A program made the translations under genes and the position numbers. The notes under the pieces are model-generated. The model did not search any database and was not told the DNA's origin. It saw only the letters and a program-made list of their open reading frames with translations. From positions 1 to 6,114 of the forward strand of contig JAXDBS010000065.1 in assembly GCA_034678545.1 (NCBI GenBank): a stretch of DNA of 6,114 nucleotides, written 5' to 3'. Positions 1 through 6,114 of this stretch are shown here, piece after piece. The number at the start of each line of letters is the position of its first letter. Within the stretch, counting starts at the first letter, position 1. Source of the DNA: UBA5614 sp034678545 (GTDB lineage Bacteria > Cloacimonadota > Cloacimonadia > Cloacimonadales > Cloacimonadaceae).

Positions 1-6
1 GTTTAC

Positions 7-35
7 TTTATATCTGCATGACAGCAGGTTGTCAA
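7..35 (-). promoter_or_regulatory. Sigma70-type promoter firing left out of the window
   Basis: On the minus strand there is a perfect -35 box TTGACA (35-30), a 17-base spacer, and TATAAA (12-7) as the -10 box. Transcription would start at about the window edge and run leftward, so it serves a gene not visible here. The box begins only 10 bases past the stop codon of the FAD-dependent dehydrogenase, so the next gene to the left has its own transcription start. This is the best sigma70 match I found in the window. The regulated gene is unknown. Confidence 0.7.
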
Positions 36-44
36 TGAAAAACG

Positions 45-1583
45 CTAACCGGAGAACCGCGAGCCGATCAGGTATCCGTCAGCAGCGCTGCTGATAATGC
101 CCCCCGTATAACCTACACCCTCGCCGATGGCATAGAGATTGCTGATACCGTGACAATGCAGATTCTGCCTGTCCCGGATTACCCTGAGCGGAGAAGATGT
201 GCGCGTTTCCGGAGCCAGGATTATTCCCTCCTGTATGAAACCTGGCAGGATTTTATCAAAATGGCACAATCCTTTTTCCAGGGCGGCATTGACAGATGTG
301 GGAAACAATTCTGAGATATTTGCAGAAATAGTTGTGGGGGATAGGCAATCCACCTTGTGTTCCTGCGACAGTCTCTTTCGCAGATAATCCGCGGCGAGCT
401 GCCAAGGCATGGCATATCCAGCATGATAAGCTTTGTGCTCAATAGCCTGCTGAAATTGTAGCCCGGCAAACAAATCATGTCCATAATCAGCTTCGTTGAC
501 CGCGGTTACTATTGCCGCATTTCCGAACTCATGCCTGCGGGAGGCAAAGCTCATGCCGTTTGTTACCATCCCTTCAGATTCACTGGAGGCGGCAATGACA
601 TATCCACCCGGACACATGCAAAAGGTGTAGGTGCCTTTTCCGGCCTTGGGTGCTGTCATCCTATACGAGGCAGCGCCGAGGATCTGAGCCCATTTCTCAT
701 CACCATAAATGCTTGTGTTGATCCACTGCTGATGATGGGAAATTCTGAAGCCAACGGCAAAGGGCTTGGCTTGCAAAGCCACTCCACGTTTTGACAACAT
801 CCGGAAAGTATCGCGGGCGGCATTTCCTACGGACAGTACAGTCAATTCCGGGCGGAAGATTTGATTATTGACCGATATCCCGGTAACGGCTTCGCCTTCT
901 ACAAGCAAGTCATCCAGCCGGGACCGGTAGAGAAAGCTGCAACCCTTGGTTCGCAAATACTCCCGTATCTCTGTTGTTATTTGACGGATCCTTTCAGTGC
1001 CAAGGTGCGGCAGAGCCTCCCGGGCAATGGAGTCAGGGGCTCCGAACCGGATCAATAAGTCAAAAACCTTACGGGTCGTGGCACCGGAGCTGCGGGCGGT
1101 CAGCTTACCGTCGGAAAAAGCGCCTGCCCCTCCCTCTCCGAACTGAACATTGCTCTCCAGATCCAGATGTCCGTCAGACCAGAATTTGTTTATTGCTATA
1201 GCGCGGGAATGCATTGCCTCACCCCGGTCAAATAAAACCGGCTGCAGGCCATTTTCCACCATGGCCAGGGCGCAGAACAGCCCCGCCGGCCCCATGCCAA
1301 TGATGCAGGGATGCGGATCCGACAGCTTCTTCGGCTGGACGTGCAAACAGTCTTCCGGACGGCAGGGAACAATGTCTCTGTGGTTGGGCATAGTATTATT
1401 GCAAGATATTTCCAGAGTGTAAACATAGAAAGGCTGATTGCGGGTCCTGCAGTCCAGCGCTCTTCTACTGATCCGGCATGATTGTAAATCATCAGCGTAT
1501 TTGCCAAGGATCTTTGCCAATCGGGACTCAGGGTTCTGCTCTTCCAAGACGGGGATGCGGATGTTCTTGATCAGGTACTTCAT
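45..1583 (-). CDS. COG2509-type NAD(P)/FAD-dependent dehydrogenase
   Basis: A 512-residue flavoprotein of the 'uncharacterized FAD-dependent dehydrogenase' family (COG2509). Visible features: an N-terminal accessory domain (about 1-80); a dinucleotide-binding GMGPAG loop (96-101) followed by the usual beta-alpha-beta unit; the family signature QFGEGGAGAFSDGKL (147-161); a late ETRTSSPLRVIRD segment; and the C-terminal FAD-contacting GEGVGYTGGI (487-496). Length and motif order are normal, so the gene looks intact. Substrate and electron acceptor are unknown for the family, which is probably cytosolic; I see no signal peptide or membrane segment. The open frame extends 24 codons further upstream, but that part runs through the tRNA-Phe gene and its terminator. 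ATG at 1583 begins the family-like N-terminus MKYLIKNIRIPV. No Shine-Dalgarno precedes it, which is odd. Confident of the family, not of the reaction. Confidence 0.93.
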   Translation of the reverse strand: MKYLIKNIRIPVLEEQNPESRLAKILGKYADDLQSCRISRRALDCRTRNQPFYVYTLEISCNNTMPNHRDIVPCRPEDCLHVQPKKLSDPHPCIIGMGPAGLFCALAMVENGLQPVLFDRGEAMHSRAIAINKFWSDGHLDLESNVQFGEGGAGAFSDGKLTARSSGATTRKVFDLLIRFGAPDSIAREALPHLGTERIRQITTEIREYLRTKGCSFLYRSRLDDLLVEGEAVTGISVNNQIFRPELTVLSVGNAARDTFRMLSKRGVALQAKPFAVGFRISHHQQWINTSIYGDEKWAQILGAASYRMTAPKAGKGTYTFCMCPGGYVIAASSESEGMVTNGMSFASRRHEFGNAAIVTAVNEADYGHDLFAGLQFQQAIEHKAYHAGYAMPWQLAADYLRKRLSQEHKVDCLSPTTISANISELFPTSVNAALEKGLCHFDKILPGFIQEGIILAPETRTSSPLRVIRDRQNLHCHGISNLYAIGEGVGYTGGIISSAADGYLIGSRFSG

Positions 1584-1613
1584 AAAAGAAACAGGCGCTT
1601 GGGCAGCGCCTGT
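1584..1613 (-). terminator. Rho-independent terminator of tRNA-Phe
   Basis: On the minus strand a perfect 9-bp stem, ACAGGCGCT / AGCGCCTGT (1613-1605 and 1599-1591), closes a 5-base loop and is followed by TTCTTTT. It begins 7 bases after the CCA end of tRNA-Phe. Its T-tract touches the ATG of the FAD-dependent dehydrogenase. The T-tract is interrupted by a C, so some read-through is plausible. Confidence 0.8.
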
Positions 1614-1620
1614 GATAGCG

Positions 1621-1696
1621 TGGTGGCAAGACCCAGAATCGAACTGGGGACACAAGGCTTTTCAGGCCTCTGCTCTACCTGCTGAGCTATCTCGCC
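1621..1696 (-). tRNA. tRNA-Phe (anticodon GAA)
   Basis: The 76-base minus-strand sequence folds as a complete cloverleaf. The acceptor GGCGAGA pairs with TCTTGCC (one G-T). The D arm is GCTC/GAGC. The anticodon stem GAGGC/GCCTT encloses the loop CTGAAAA with anticodon GAA. The T arm is CCCAG-TTCGATT-CTGGG. The discriminator is A and CCA is encoded. It lies 55 bases downstream of the guaA stop codon in the same direction and is followed by its own hairpin terminator, so it may be the last element of the guaA operon transcript. Confidence 0.97.
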
Positions 1697-1709
1697 GGAA
1701 CATGGTTCA

Positions 1710-1736
1710 AATTTGATATGCATGCTTTATTGTCAA
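1710..1736 (-). promoter_or_regulatory. Possible promoter for tRNA-Phe
   Basis: In the guaA to tRNA-Phe gap the minus strand has an exact TTGACA (1736-1731). The -10 is poor: the best candidate at usable spacing is CAAATT (1715-1710, spacer 15), matching three of six consensus bases. A start from it would fall a few bases before the tRNA, as is normal for tRNA genes. I saw no guaA terminator in this gap, so co-transcription with guaA is the alternative. Confidence 0.3.
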
Positions 1737-1751
1737 GCAGAAATCTGCCGT

Positions 1752-3284
1752 CTATTCCCATTCAATCGTAGCCGGAGGCTTGGAGCTGATATCATAAACG
1801 ACCCGGTTTACGCCGGGCACTTCATTGATTATCCTATTGGAAACCTTTTTCAGGAAGGCATAGGGAAACTCCGTCCAGTCTGCCGTCATCCCATCCGTGC
1901 TGTTAACTGCACGCAGCGCGCAAACGTTTTCATAGGTTCTTTCATCGCCCATGACACCAACGCTCCGGATCGGCAGAAGCACGGCGAAAGCCTGCCAGGT
2001 TGAATTGTACAGGTCCTGGGCATGCAGTTCCTCAATGAAAATGTGGTCAATTTCCTGCAGCAGCATGACCTTTTCCGCAGTCACATCGCTGATGATCCTG
2101 ACTGCCAGGCCCGGTCCCGGGAAAGGATGGCGCCGGATCAGGTTTTCCGGCAGCCCCAGCAGCCGGCCCACTTCCCTGACCTCATCCTTAAACAGCTCGC
2201 GCAGCGGTTCGATCAGGCGCAGGTGCATCTTCTCCGGCAGGCCGCCCACGTTGTGGTGGGATTTGATCGTGGCGGACGGACCCTTGAAAGAAACGCTTTC
2301 AATCACGTCCGGATAGAGGGTGCCTTGAGCCAGGAATTTGGCGGCAGAATGCTTGGCGGCTTCCTTATCGAAAACTTCGATGAAGGCCTGCCCAATTATC
2401 TTGCGCTTCTGTTCGGCATCCGTAATATCCTTTAGCCGGTTCAGGAAAATGTTCCCAGCATCAACTTTGATGAAGTTGAAGTCAGGCAAAGCGGAAAACA
2501 TCTCGCTCACTTGGATTGCTTCGTTTTTTCGCATCAGTCCCGTATCTACGAAGATCGGAATCAGTTGGTGCCCAATCGCCTTATACAAAAGGGCGGCTGT
2601 CACGGAGGAATCAACCCCGCCGCTCAAGCCCAGGATAACCTGTTTGTCCTGCACAGTTTCCCGGATCCTGGATATGGTGTTTTCAATGAAAGATCCGGGT
2701 GTCCAATCAGCAGAAAGTTTAGCCACATTAAACAGGAAATTGCTCAGGATGAGATTACCATTGGGTGTGTGCGCCACCTCGGGATGGAACTGCAAGGCAT
2801 AAATGGGTAGACTCCGGTGCGCGATAGCCGCGCAGGCGGCGTTTTCGGTTTGAGCCAGCCTGAAAAAGCAATCGGGAAGCTCTTCCGCGGCATCGCCATG
2901 GCTCATCCACACCGTCTGCTCCTTTTCCAATCCGGCAAAAAGAGCATTTTCTTCCAGCAAATGCAGAACAGCGCGGCCGTATTCCTTTTTAGAAGCTTTA
3001 CAAACCTTACCGCCAAACCTGCTGACGATCAGTTGCAGTCCAAAGCAGATGCCCAGGATGGGAATGCCAAGCTGCCAGATCTCTTCGGTCGGAAGGGGCG
3101 CGCCGGGATCATTAATGCTGGCCGGACTGCCTGAAAGGATAAGGGCCGAGGGATGTTTGGCTATTAGCGATTTTACTTCGATCGAATAGGGAACGATCTC
3201 GCAGTAGACACTCAGGGAGCGTACCTGGCGGGCGATCAATTGGGTGTATTGCGAACCGAAATCCAGGATCAGGACTGTATTCAT
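1752..3284 (-). CDS. guaA: GMP synthase (glutamine-hydrolysing)
   Basis: Converts XMP, ATP and glutamine to GMP, the last step of guanine nucleotide synthesis, in the cytosol. The 510 residues match the usual length of 510-525. An N-terminal class I glutamine amidotransferase domain (about 1-190) carries the nucleophile in GICFGLQ (Cys80) and the triad partners in FHPE (His167, Glu169). The ATP-pyrophosphatase domain follows with the PP-loop SGGVDSS (221-227). The C-terminal dimerisation/XMP-binding part holds HPFPGPGLAVRI and ends with the typical KPPATIEW. All key residues are present. ATG at 3284 starts the expected MNTVLILDFGSQYTQLI. It overlaps the stop of the upstream hydrolase as ATGA, which implies translational coupling. 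The nearest Shine-Dalgarno (AGGAG) sits unusually far off, 14 bases upstream. Very confident. Confidence 0.99.
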   Translation of the reverse strand: MNTVLILDFGSQYTQLIARQVRSLSVYCEIVPYSIEVKSLIAKHPSALILSGSPASINDPGAPLPTEEIWQLGIPILGICFGLQLIVSRFGGKVCKASKKEYGRAVLHLLEENALFAGLEKEQTVWMSHGDAAEELPDCFFRLAQTENAACAAIAHRSLPIYALQFHPEVAHTPNGNLILSNFLFNVAKLSADWTPGSFIENTISRIRETVQDKQVILGLSGGVDSSVTAALLYKAIGHQLIPIFVDTGLMRKNEAIQVSEMFSALPDFNFIKVDAGNIFLNRLKDITDAEQKRKIIGQAFIEVFDKEAAKHSAAKFLAQGTLYPDVIESVSFKGPSATIKSHHNVGGLPEKMHLRLIEPLRELFKDEVREVGRLLGLPENLIRRHPFPGPGLAVRIISDVTAEKVMLLQEIDHIFIEELHAQDLYNSTWQAFAVLLPIRSVGVMGDERTYENVCALRAVNSTDGMTADWTEFPYAFLKKVSNRIINEVPGVNRVVYDISSKPPATIEWE

Positions 3285-3904
3285 AAATAAGGATTATTCT
3301 CCTTTTCATCCAGGATTGTGGAGTTGGGGCCATGCCCCGGCAGGACCAATGTTTCTGGCGTGAGGATCAGAAGCTTTGCTCTGATTGATTCAAGGATCTG
3401 TTCATAGTTCCCGCCAGGCAGGTCCGTCCTCCCGATGTCGTGATAGAACAGAGTGTCTCCGCTGAACAGAAGATCTTCCGCCAGGAGGCAAATGCAGCCC
3501 TGTGTGTGTCCGGGAGTATGGATCACCCGTACCGGCACCTGTCCGAGCTCGAGTGTGTCGTTGTCCTGCAGCAGCCGGTCGGCGGCAGGGAGGGTCAGAT
3601 CACACTCCAGGAAAGCGCTCAGATTTAGTTTGCCATCGGTCAGCAAAGGCGCGTCATCAGCATGAATGCAGACCGGTACAGACAGTTTTTCCCTGAAAAA
3701 AACATTGCCGCCGATGTGGTCCGCATGGCCGTGCGTGTTTACTATGCATTTCACTTTCAAATCGTTTTGGCGGATGTAATCCAGAACTTCAACAGCCGCC
3801 TGGGCGGGATCGATCAGCATGGCTTGCCTGGAAGTGTCATCCCAAGCCAGATATGTGTTGGTCTCAAATTCCCGTAACAGAACGAATACCTTATGCTTAA
3901 TCAA
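3281..3904 (-). CDS. Metallo-beta-lactamase-fold hydrolase, glyoxalase II-like
   Basis: A 207-residue MBL-fold protein of the hydroxyacylglutathione hydrolase-like/YcbL type. The di-metal ligands are all present: THGHADH (His58, His60, Asp62, His63), His133 in HTPGHTQG, Asp150 in LFSGDTLF and His191 in PGHGP. The IGRTDLPGG segment is also typical of this subgroup. Such proteins hydrolyse thioesters in the cytosol; the real substrate here is unknown, so no gene name is given. At about 210 residues it is the short bacterial form, lacking the extra C-terminal glutathione-binding part of classical glyoxalase II. The start is TTG at 3904, supported by AGAGGA (3914-3909) four bases upstream; the first ATG is codon 29, too late for the fold. 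It overlaps the PP-loop gene by 8 bases and guaA by 4. Confidence 0.93.
   Translation of the reverse strand: MIKHKVFVLLREFETNTYLAWDDTSRQAMLIDPAQAAVEVLDYIRQNDLKVKCIVNTHGHADHIGGNVFFREKLSVPVCIHADDAPLLTDGKLNLSAFLECDLTLPAADRLLQDNDTLELGQVPVRVIHTPGHTQGCICLLAEDLLFSGDTLFYHDIGRTDLPGGNYEQILESIRAKLLILTPETLVLPGHGPNSTILDEKENNPYL
3285..3304 (-). promoter_or_regulatory. Distant, hairpin-covered guaA ribosome binding site
   Basis: On the minus strand AAGGAG ends 14 bases before the guaA ATG. The same bases can pair as AAGGA (3304-3300) with TCCTT (3293-3289) around a 6-base loop, hiding the SD. The element lies inside the last codons of the upstream hydrolase gene, so ribosomes finishing that gene would unfold it and could restart at the overlapping ATGA. 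The pairing is seen in the sequence; its regulatory role is inferred. A 5-bp AT-rich stem is weak. Confidence 0.35.
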
Positions 3905-4892
3905 CTTGTCCTCTGATCATGTATTTCATAACCTCAACCTCAGAAGCTTTTGTAACCTGAACTGATTCAGTTAAAGGAAACTGCTTGCCATAACTGATCC
4001 TGACTTCAGCGGGAGATTTCTTGTTGTAAAAAGCCAGCAGGCTGGCTGCCAGGCCGACAAGCTGATCATCGACTGAATCAGGTGTGAGCAGTCCCAGCGG
4101 TCCTGGAATCTCCAAGTTAAGAAGAAACAGGCCTCCCTGGCCTGATTCAAGCATATGCATATTATCCGGTTCATCCCTGCCGATGATGAGTTTGGCTGTG
4201 CTGTTCAATCTGAAATGGCGGCCGAATCTTAGCAAACTGATGCTTTGCAGGTCCAGTTTTTGATGTTCCACCAGATCTCTAAAGCGGGCTGTAAAGTTCC
4301 TGTCAGTCAGGAGGCAGCCTCCACCGGGGCTCGGCACTTCACTGATGCCAAAGTGCCTGACCAGTTCCATCTGCGGTTTGCGGCTGCGCCCGCTGATGGC
4401 CAGAAGCGCATCTTTGATGATCCAGCCTTCCCGGACGGGTCTCGTATCGGGCAGCAGCTGCTGAGAGAGCGGCCTGACCAGCAGGTCTTTGTATCCGCTC
4501 AGCTTGGCGACTGCGTTCAAAGCGTCCTTTCTTTGGGACATCGGCCTTTGTCCCAGCACTTCTCCCGAGATGAGGAAATCAGCTTTATAATGATCCAAAA
4601 GTTCGCCGGCCAAATTGAACATCAGCCCGTGGCAGTCGATGCAGGGATTAAAATTCTTACCAAAGCCGTAGAAGGGATGTTCCATCATGATCAGAAAACG
4701 GTCGGATATATCGATCACTTCCAACTGCAGCCCGTTTTGCTCACACGTTCTCAGGGCCCGCTCCTCTGTAAAAAAAGGCGTGCGGAAGAAGAGTGGGATT
4801 ACTCTCACTCCTGCCTGGCGGACCACGAGGACGCTCAACAGGCTGTCCAGGCCGCCGGAAAACAGCGCCAGGGCAGTGCGGGATTTTTGCAA
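3897..4892 (-). CDS. ThiI/MnmA-like PP-loop tRNA sulfurtransferase
   Basis: A 331-residue (from TTG 4892) adenylating enzyme of the tRNA-thiolation type. The N-terminal PP-loop ALFSGGLDS (SGGLDS at 12-17) binds ATP. NPCIDCH supplies Cys84 and Cys87, and PSPGGGCLLTD supplies Cys193. This is the cysteine layout of MnmA-like thiouridylases, where activated tRNA uridine receives sulfur. The C-terminal part (RFGRHFRL, then GRDEPDN) is shared by a poorly studied ThiI/MnmA-related family often annotated as a predicted thiouridylase. It has no N-terminal THUMP domain, so it is not a standard ThiI. Which uridine it modifies is unknown. The frame could open at GTG 4931, but that codon lies in the stem of the tRNA-Thr terminator and lacks an SD. 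TTG 4892 has AGGAG six bases upstream and gives the compact N-terminus expected before a PP-loop. It is first in an operon with the hydrolase and guaA. Confidence 0.87.
   Translation of the reverse strand: MQKSRTALALFSGGLDSLLSVLVVRQAGVRVIPLFFRTPFFTEERALRTCEQNGLQLEVIDISDRFLIMMEHPFYGFGKNFNPCIDCHGLMFNLAGELLDHYKADFLISGEVLGQRPMSQRKDALNAVAKLSGYKDLLVRPLSQQLLPDTRPVREGWIIKDALLAISGRSRKPQMELVRHFGISEVPSPGGGCLLTDRNFTARFRDLVEHQKLDLQSISLLRFGRHFRLNSTAKLIIGRDEPDNMHMLESGQGGLFLLNLEIPGPLGLLTPDSVDDQLVGLAASLLAFYNKKSPAEVRISYGKQFPLTESVQVTKASEVEVMKYMIRGQVD
3909..3914 (-). promoter_or_regulatory. Ribosome binding site supporting the hydrolase TTG start
   Basis: AGAGGA on the minus strand lies 4 bases before TTG at 3904. 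It sits inside the last codons of the upstream PP-loop gene. It supports the TTG start because no ATG occurs before codon 29. Confidence 0.6.
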
Positions 4893-4898
4893 CAAAGG

Positions 4899-4903
4899 CT
4901 CCT
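4899..4903 (-). promoter_or_regulatory. Ribosome binding site choosing TTG 4892 for the PP-loop gene
   Basis: AGGAG on the minus strand lies 6 bases before TTG at 4892 and 3 bases before another in-frame TTG at 4895. It lies downstream of the tRNA-Thr terminator. The alternative GTG at 4931 has an in-frame TGA immediately before it and no purine-rich SD. Confidence 0.55.
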
Positions 4904-4919
4904 GTATTTTACTATAACG

Positions 4920-4962
4920 AAAAAACGCCACTCATCATTTTATTCCGAATTGACAAGTGGCG
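4920..4962 (-). terminator. Rho-independent terminator of tRNA-Thr
   Basis: On the minus strand CGCCACTTGTCA (4962-4951) pairs with TGATGAGTGGCG (4937-4926) in a 12-bp stem with two G-T pairs and a 13-base AT-rich loop. Six Ts follow directly (4925-4920). It starts 7 bases after the tRNA-Thr CCA, the same spacing as at tRNA-Phe. Its 3' arm contains the GTG (4931) that opens the longest frame of the PP-loop gene. Confidence 0.88.
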
Positions 4963-4969
4963 CAAGTGC

Positions 4970-5035
<66 letters not shown>

Positions 5036-5045
<10 letters not shown>

Positions 5046-5752
5046 TGTTTGGCTAAGAAAATGATGGCGGCCGGGCTGTCCTGACTGTCGAAGAAACTGG
5101 CCCGGTACTCCTTGTTATAAGTATCGGTCATGGTGTAGTCAACGGCTTTCCCATTCAGCGAAAAAACCATCCGATCCGAAGTCTTGACCAGCAGATTAAC
5201 ATTTTCGCTCCTGTCCGGATTGCGCGGATACCAGAAATCGGAGCCGTTCATCTGCAGCGTATTATCCCTGACTGTAAAAATCGCCAGAGAATCCTGCGGG
5301 ATCAGGTGGTACTTGAGCCTGATATCAGCCCGTGGCGGTATTTCTGTCTGCGGGTCAAACACAAGCTCATAGATGCGGCATTTCTGATCCATGATTTGGA
5401 AAGCGTCAGGATTCATGGATGTTTCGATATCCGTTGCCGCCACCTTTTTGTATTCCCTGAGCAGGAAGGGATTTCCGTTGACAGTAAGCTCCGTGAACAC
5501 GAAATCCGAGTTGAGGAAGAAACAGAGGCGGCCTTCCTCAAGCTCTGTGCCGCTCAGGACAAAGTCATCGACGAAATAGATTCTGCCGTCAAAGCCGGCG
5601 CAGTTGATCTGGAGATCGTGCTTCTCAGGCTGCAGAAGCTTCAGCTTCTGATCATCATCAAGATTGACAGTCCCCGGTTTTCTCGCCATGCCGCTGACCA
5701 AGACGGCACTCAGAAGAAATACCATGGTTAAAACAACTGACAGCTTTTTCAT
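5036..5752 (-). CDS. Small secreted protein resembling an M1-peptidase N-terminal domain
   Basis: A 238-residue exported protein I cannot name. It opens with a signal peptide: MKK, a hydrophobic stretch to about residue 20, then SGMA, a plausible signal peptidase I site near 23; there is no lipobox cysteine. The rest looks beta-rich. A segment TVNGNPFLL (90-98), a RADIRLKYHL strand (141-150) and FWYPRNP (173-179) recall the N-terminal beta-sandwich of M1-type (gluzincin) aminopeptidases. The zinc-binding HExxH catalytic domain is absent, so it would be a domain on its own, perhaps binding rather than cutting. The start at 5752 has AAAGGAG five bases upstream. The open frame continues upstream to 5965 but would run into the divergent iorA. 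The stop codon (5038-5036) lies inside tRNA-Thr. Gene reality is likely; function is uncertain. Confidence 0.8.
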
Positions 5753-5801
5753 CTTGTCTCCTTTGGCTGGCATATCCAATATCTGCTTGATACTTGCTTT
5801 C

Positions 5802-5830
5802 CTTATTCCTAATTGCAATGAAATCGTCAA
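5802..5830 (-). promoter_or_regulatory. Candidate promoter of the secreted-protein gene and tRNA-Thr
   Basis: On the minus strand TTGACG (5830-5825) is followed by a 17-base spacer and AATAAG (5807-5802), giving five and four matches to the sigma70 boxes. A start near 5795 would leave a leader of about 43 bases carrying the AAAGGAG site. The remaining divergent region (to 5931) is AT-rich with a run of eight A (5860-5867). I could not pick a convincing plus-strand promoter for iorA in it. Confidence 0.5.
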
Positions 5831-5931
5831 GGTTTTTCTATGCTTTGGCCCAGCCAGGCAAAAAAAACTTGCAAAGATAGGACAAACAGCAAATGAGGTA
5901 ATCAGAAGAAAATAAACCCAAGGATGTAAAA

Positions 5932-6114
5932 ATGGAAAAAGTGATGTTACTGGGCGACGAGGCATTGGCGCAGGGCGCGCTGGATGCCGGGATTTCCGGC
6001 GTTTACGCCTATCCGGGAACTCCCTCCACAGAGATCATGGAATATGTGCAGCGTTCCAAACAGGCGGAAGAGCGCAATGTGCACAGGACCTGGTCTTCCA
6101 ACGAAAAAACGGCC
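5932..6114 (+). CDS. iorA: Indolepyruvate:ferredoxin oxidoreductase alpha subunit, 5' part
   Basis: Only the first 61 codons are in the window; the frame is open to the right edge. IorA oxidatively decarboxylates aryl-pyruvates made from aromatic amino acids to aryl-acetyl-CoA, reducing ferredoxin. It is an oxygen-sensitive cytosolic enzyme made with IorB. The visible part carries the thiamine-diphosphate enzyme N-terminus typical of the alpha subunit: LLGDEALAQGALDAG, then AYPGTPSTEI (26-35), then WSSNEKTA (54-61). This matches the pattern known from IorA. ATG at 5932 has AAGGA seven bases upstream (5920-5924), and an in-frame TAA at 5899 limits any extension. It is divergent from the secreted-protein gene. 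Full-length family members are about 580-600 residues, so most of the gene, including the ferredoxin-type cluster region, lies outside. A related TPP-dependent paralogue cannot be fully excluded. Confidence 0.88.
   Translation, partial: MEKVMLLGDEALAQGALDAGISGVYAYPGTPSTEIMEYVQRSKQAEERNVHRTWSSNEKTA

Noticed and set aside
1584..1655. 24-codon upstream extension of the FAD-dependent dehydrogenase
   Set aside because: Those codons run through the 3' half of tRNA-Phe and its terminator, and the family N-terminus begins at ATG 1583.
1438..1716. A plus-strand open frame containing ESNWGHKAFQASALPAELSRR-type peptide
   Set aside because: It is antisense to tRNA-Phe and to the start of the FAD-dependent dehydrogenase; it has no independent support.
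1735..1748. Possible guaA terminator (GCAG-ATTT-CTGC)
   Set aside because: The stem is only four base pairs and no T-run follows; the operon more likely reads into tRNA-Phe.
4911..4916. TATAGT as a -10 box for the PP-loop operon
   Set aside because: The start of transcription would fall on the AGGAG site, leaving no leader, and the -35 position has at best three consensus bases.
5924..5929. ATGTAA start-stop mini-frame just before iorA
   Set aside because: Its ATG overlaps the iorA SD, so it has no SD of its own; most likely chance.
5753..5965. N-terminal extension of the secreted protein to 5965
   Set aside because: It lacks an SD, overlaps the iorA start on the other strand, and would bury the clear signal peptide that follows AAAGGAG and ATG 5752.

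Overview
The window is a compact bacterial segment. It holds six protein genes, one of them cut by the right edge, and two tRNA genes. Everything up to about 5750 lies on the minus strand. The only plus-strand gene is the start of iorA at the right edge. Both tRNA genes encode their CCA ends. IorA (indolepyruvate:ferredoxin oxidoreductase) points to an anaerobic or facultatively anaerobic bacterium that uses peptides or amino acids and ferredoxin. I cannot name the lineage from sequence alone.

Layout in transcription order on the minus strand, from right to left. A small secreted protein (5752-5036) resembles the N-terminal beta domain of M1-type peptidases. Its stop codon lies inside a tRNA-Thr(CGT) gene (5045-4970), which is followed by a strong terminator hairpin (4962-4920). 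Next come three tightly packed genes: a ThiI/MnmA-like PP-loop tRNA-thiolation protein, a glyoxalase-II-type metallo-beta-lactamase hydrolase and guaA (GMP synthase). They overlap by 8 and 4 bases, so they are almost certainly one operon. After a 55-base gap comes tRNA-Phe(GAA) (1696-1621) with its own terminator (1613-1584). The ATG of a COG2509-type FAD-dependent dehydrogenase (1583-45) follows directly. At the left edge a near-consensus promoter (35-7) fires out of the window towards an unseen gene.

The repeated design is protein gene(s), then tRNA, then hairpin terminator, then the next protein gene with almost no space for a promoter. This suggests that the tRNAs form the 3' ends of mRNAs and that downstream genes depend on terminator read-through or unusual starts. 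Several starts differ from the longest reading frame. The thiolation gene probably starts at a TTG with a good Shine-Dalgarno (SD), not at the GTG inside the terminator. The hydrolase starts at TTG. The secreted protein and the FAD protein both start well inside their longest open frames.

No stretch longer than 300 bases lacks a gene. The largest gap is the 179-base divergent region 5753-5931. I saw no insertion sequence, CRISPR array or clear mobile element. This is mostly housekeeping DNA. The points worth a second look are the tRNA/mRNA overlaps and the translation-start arrangements, not a new defence or mobile system.
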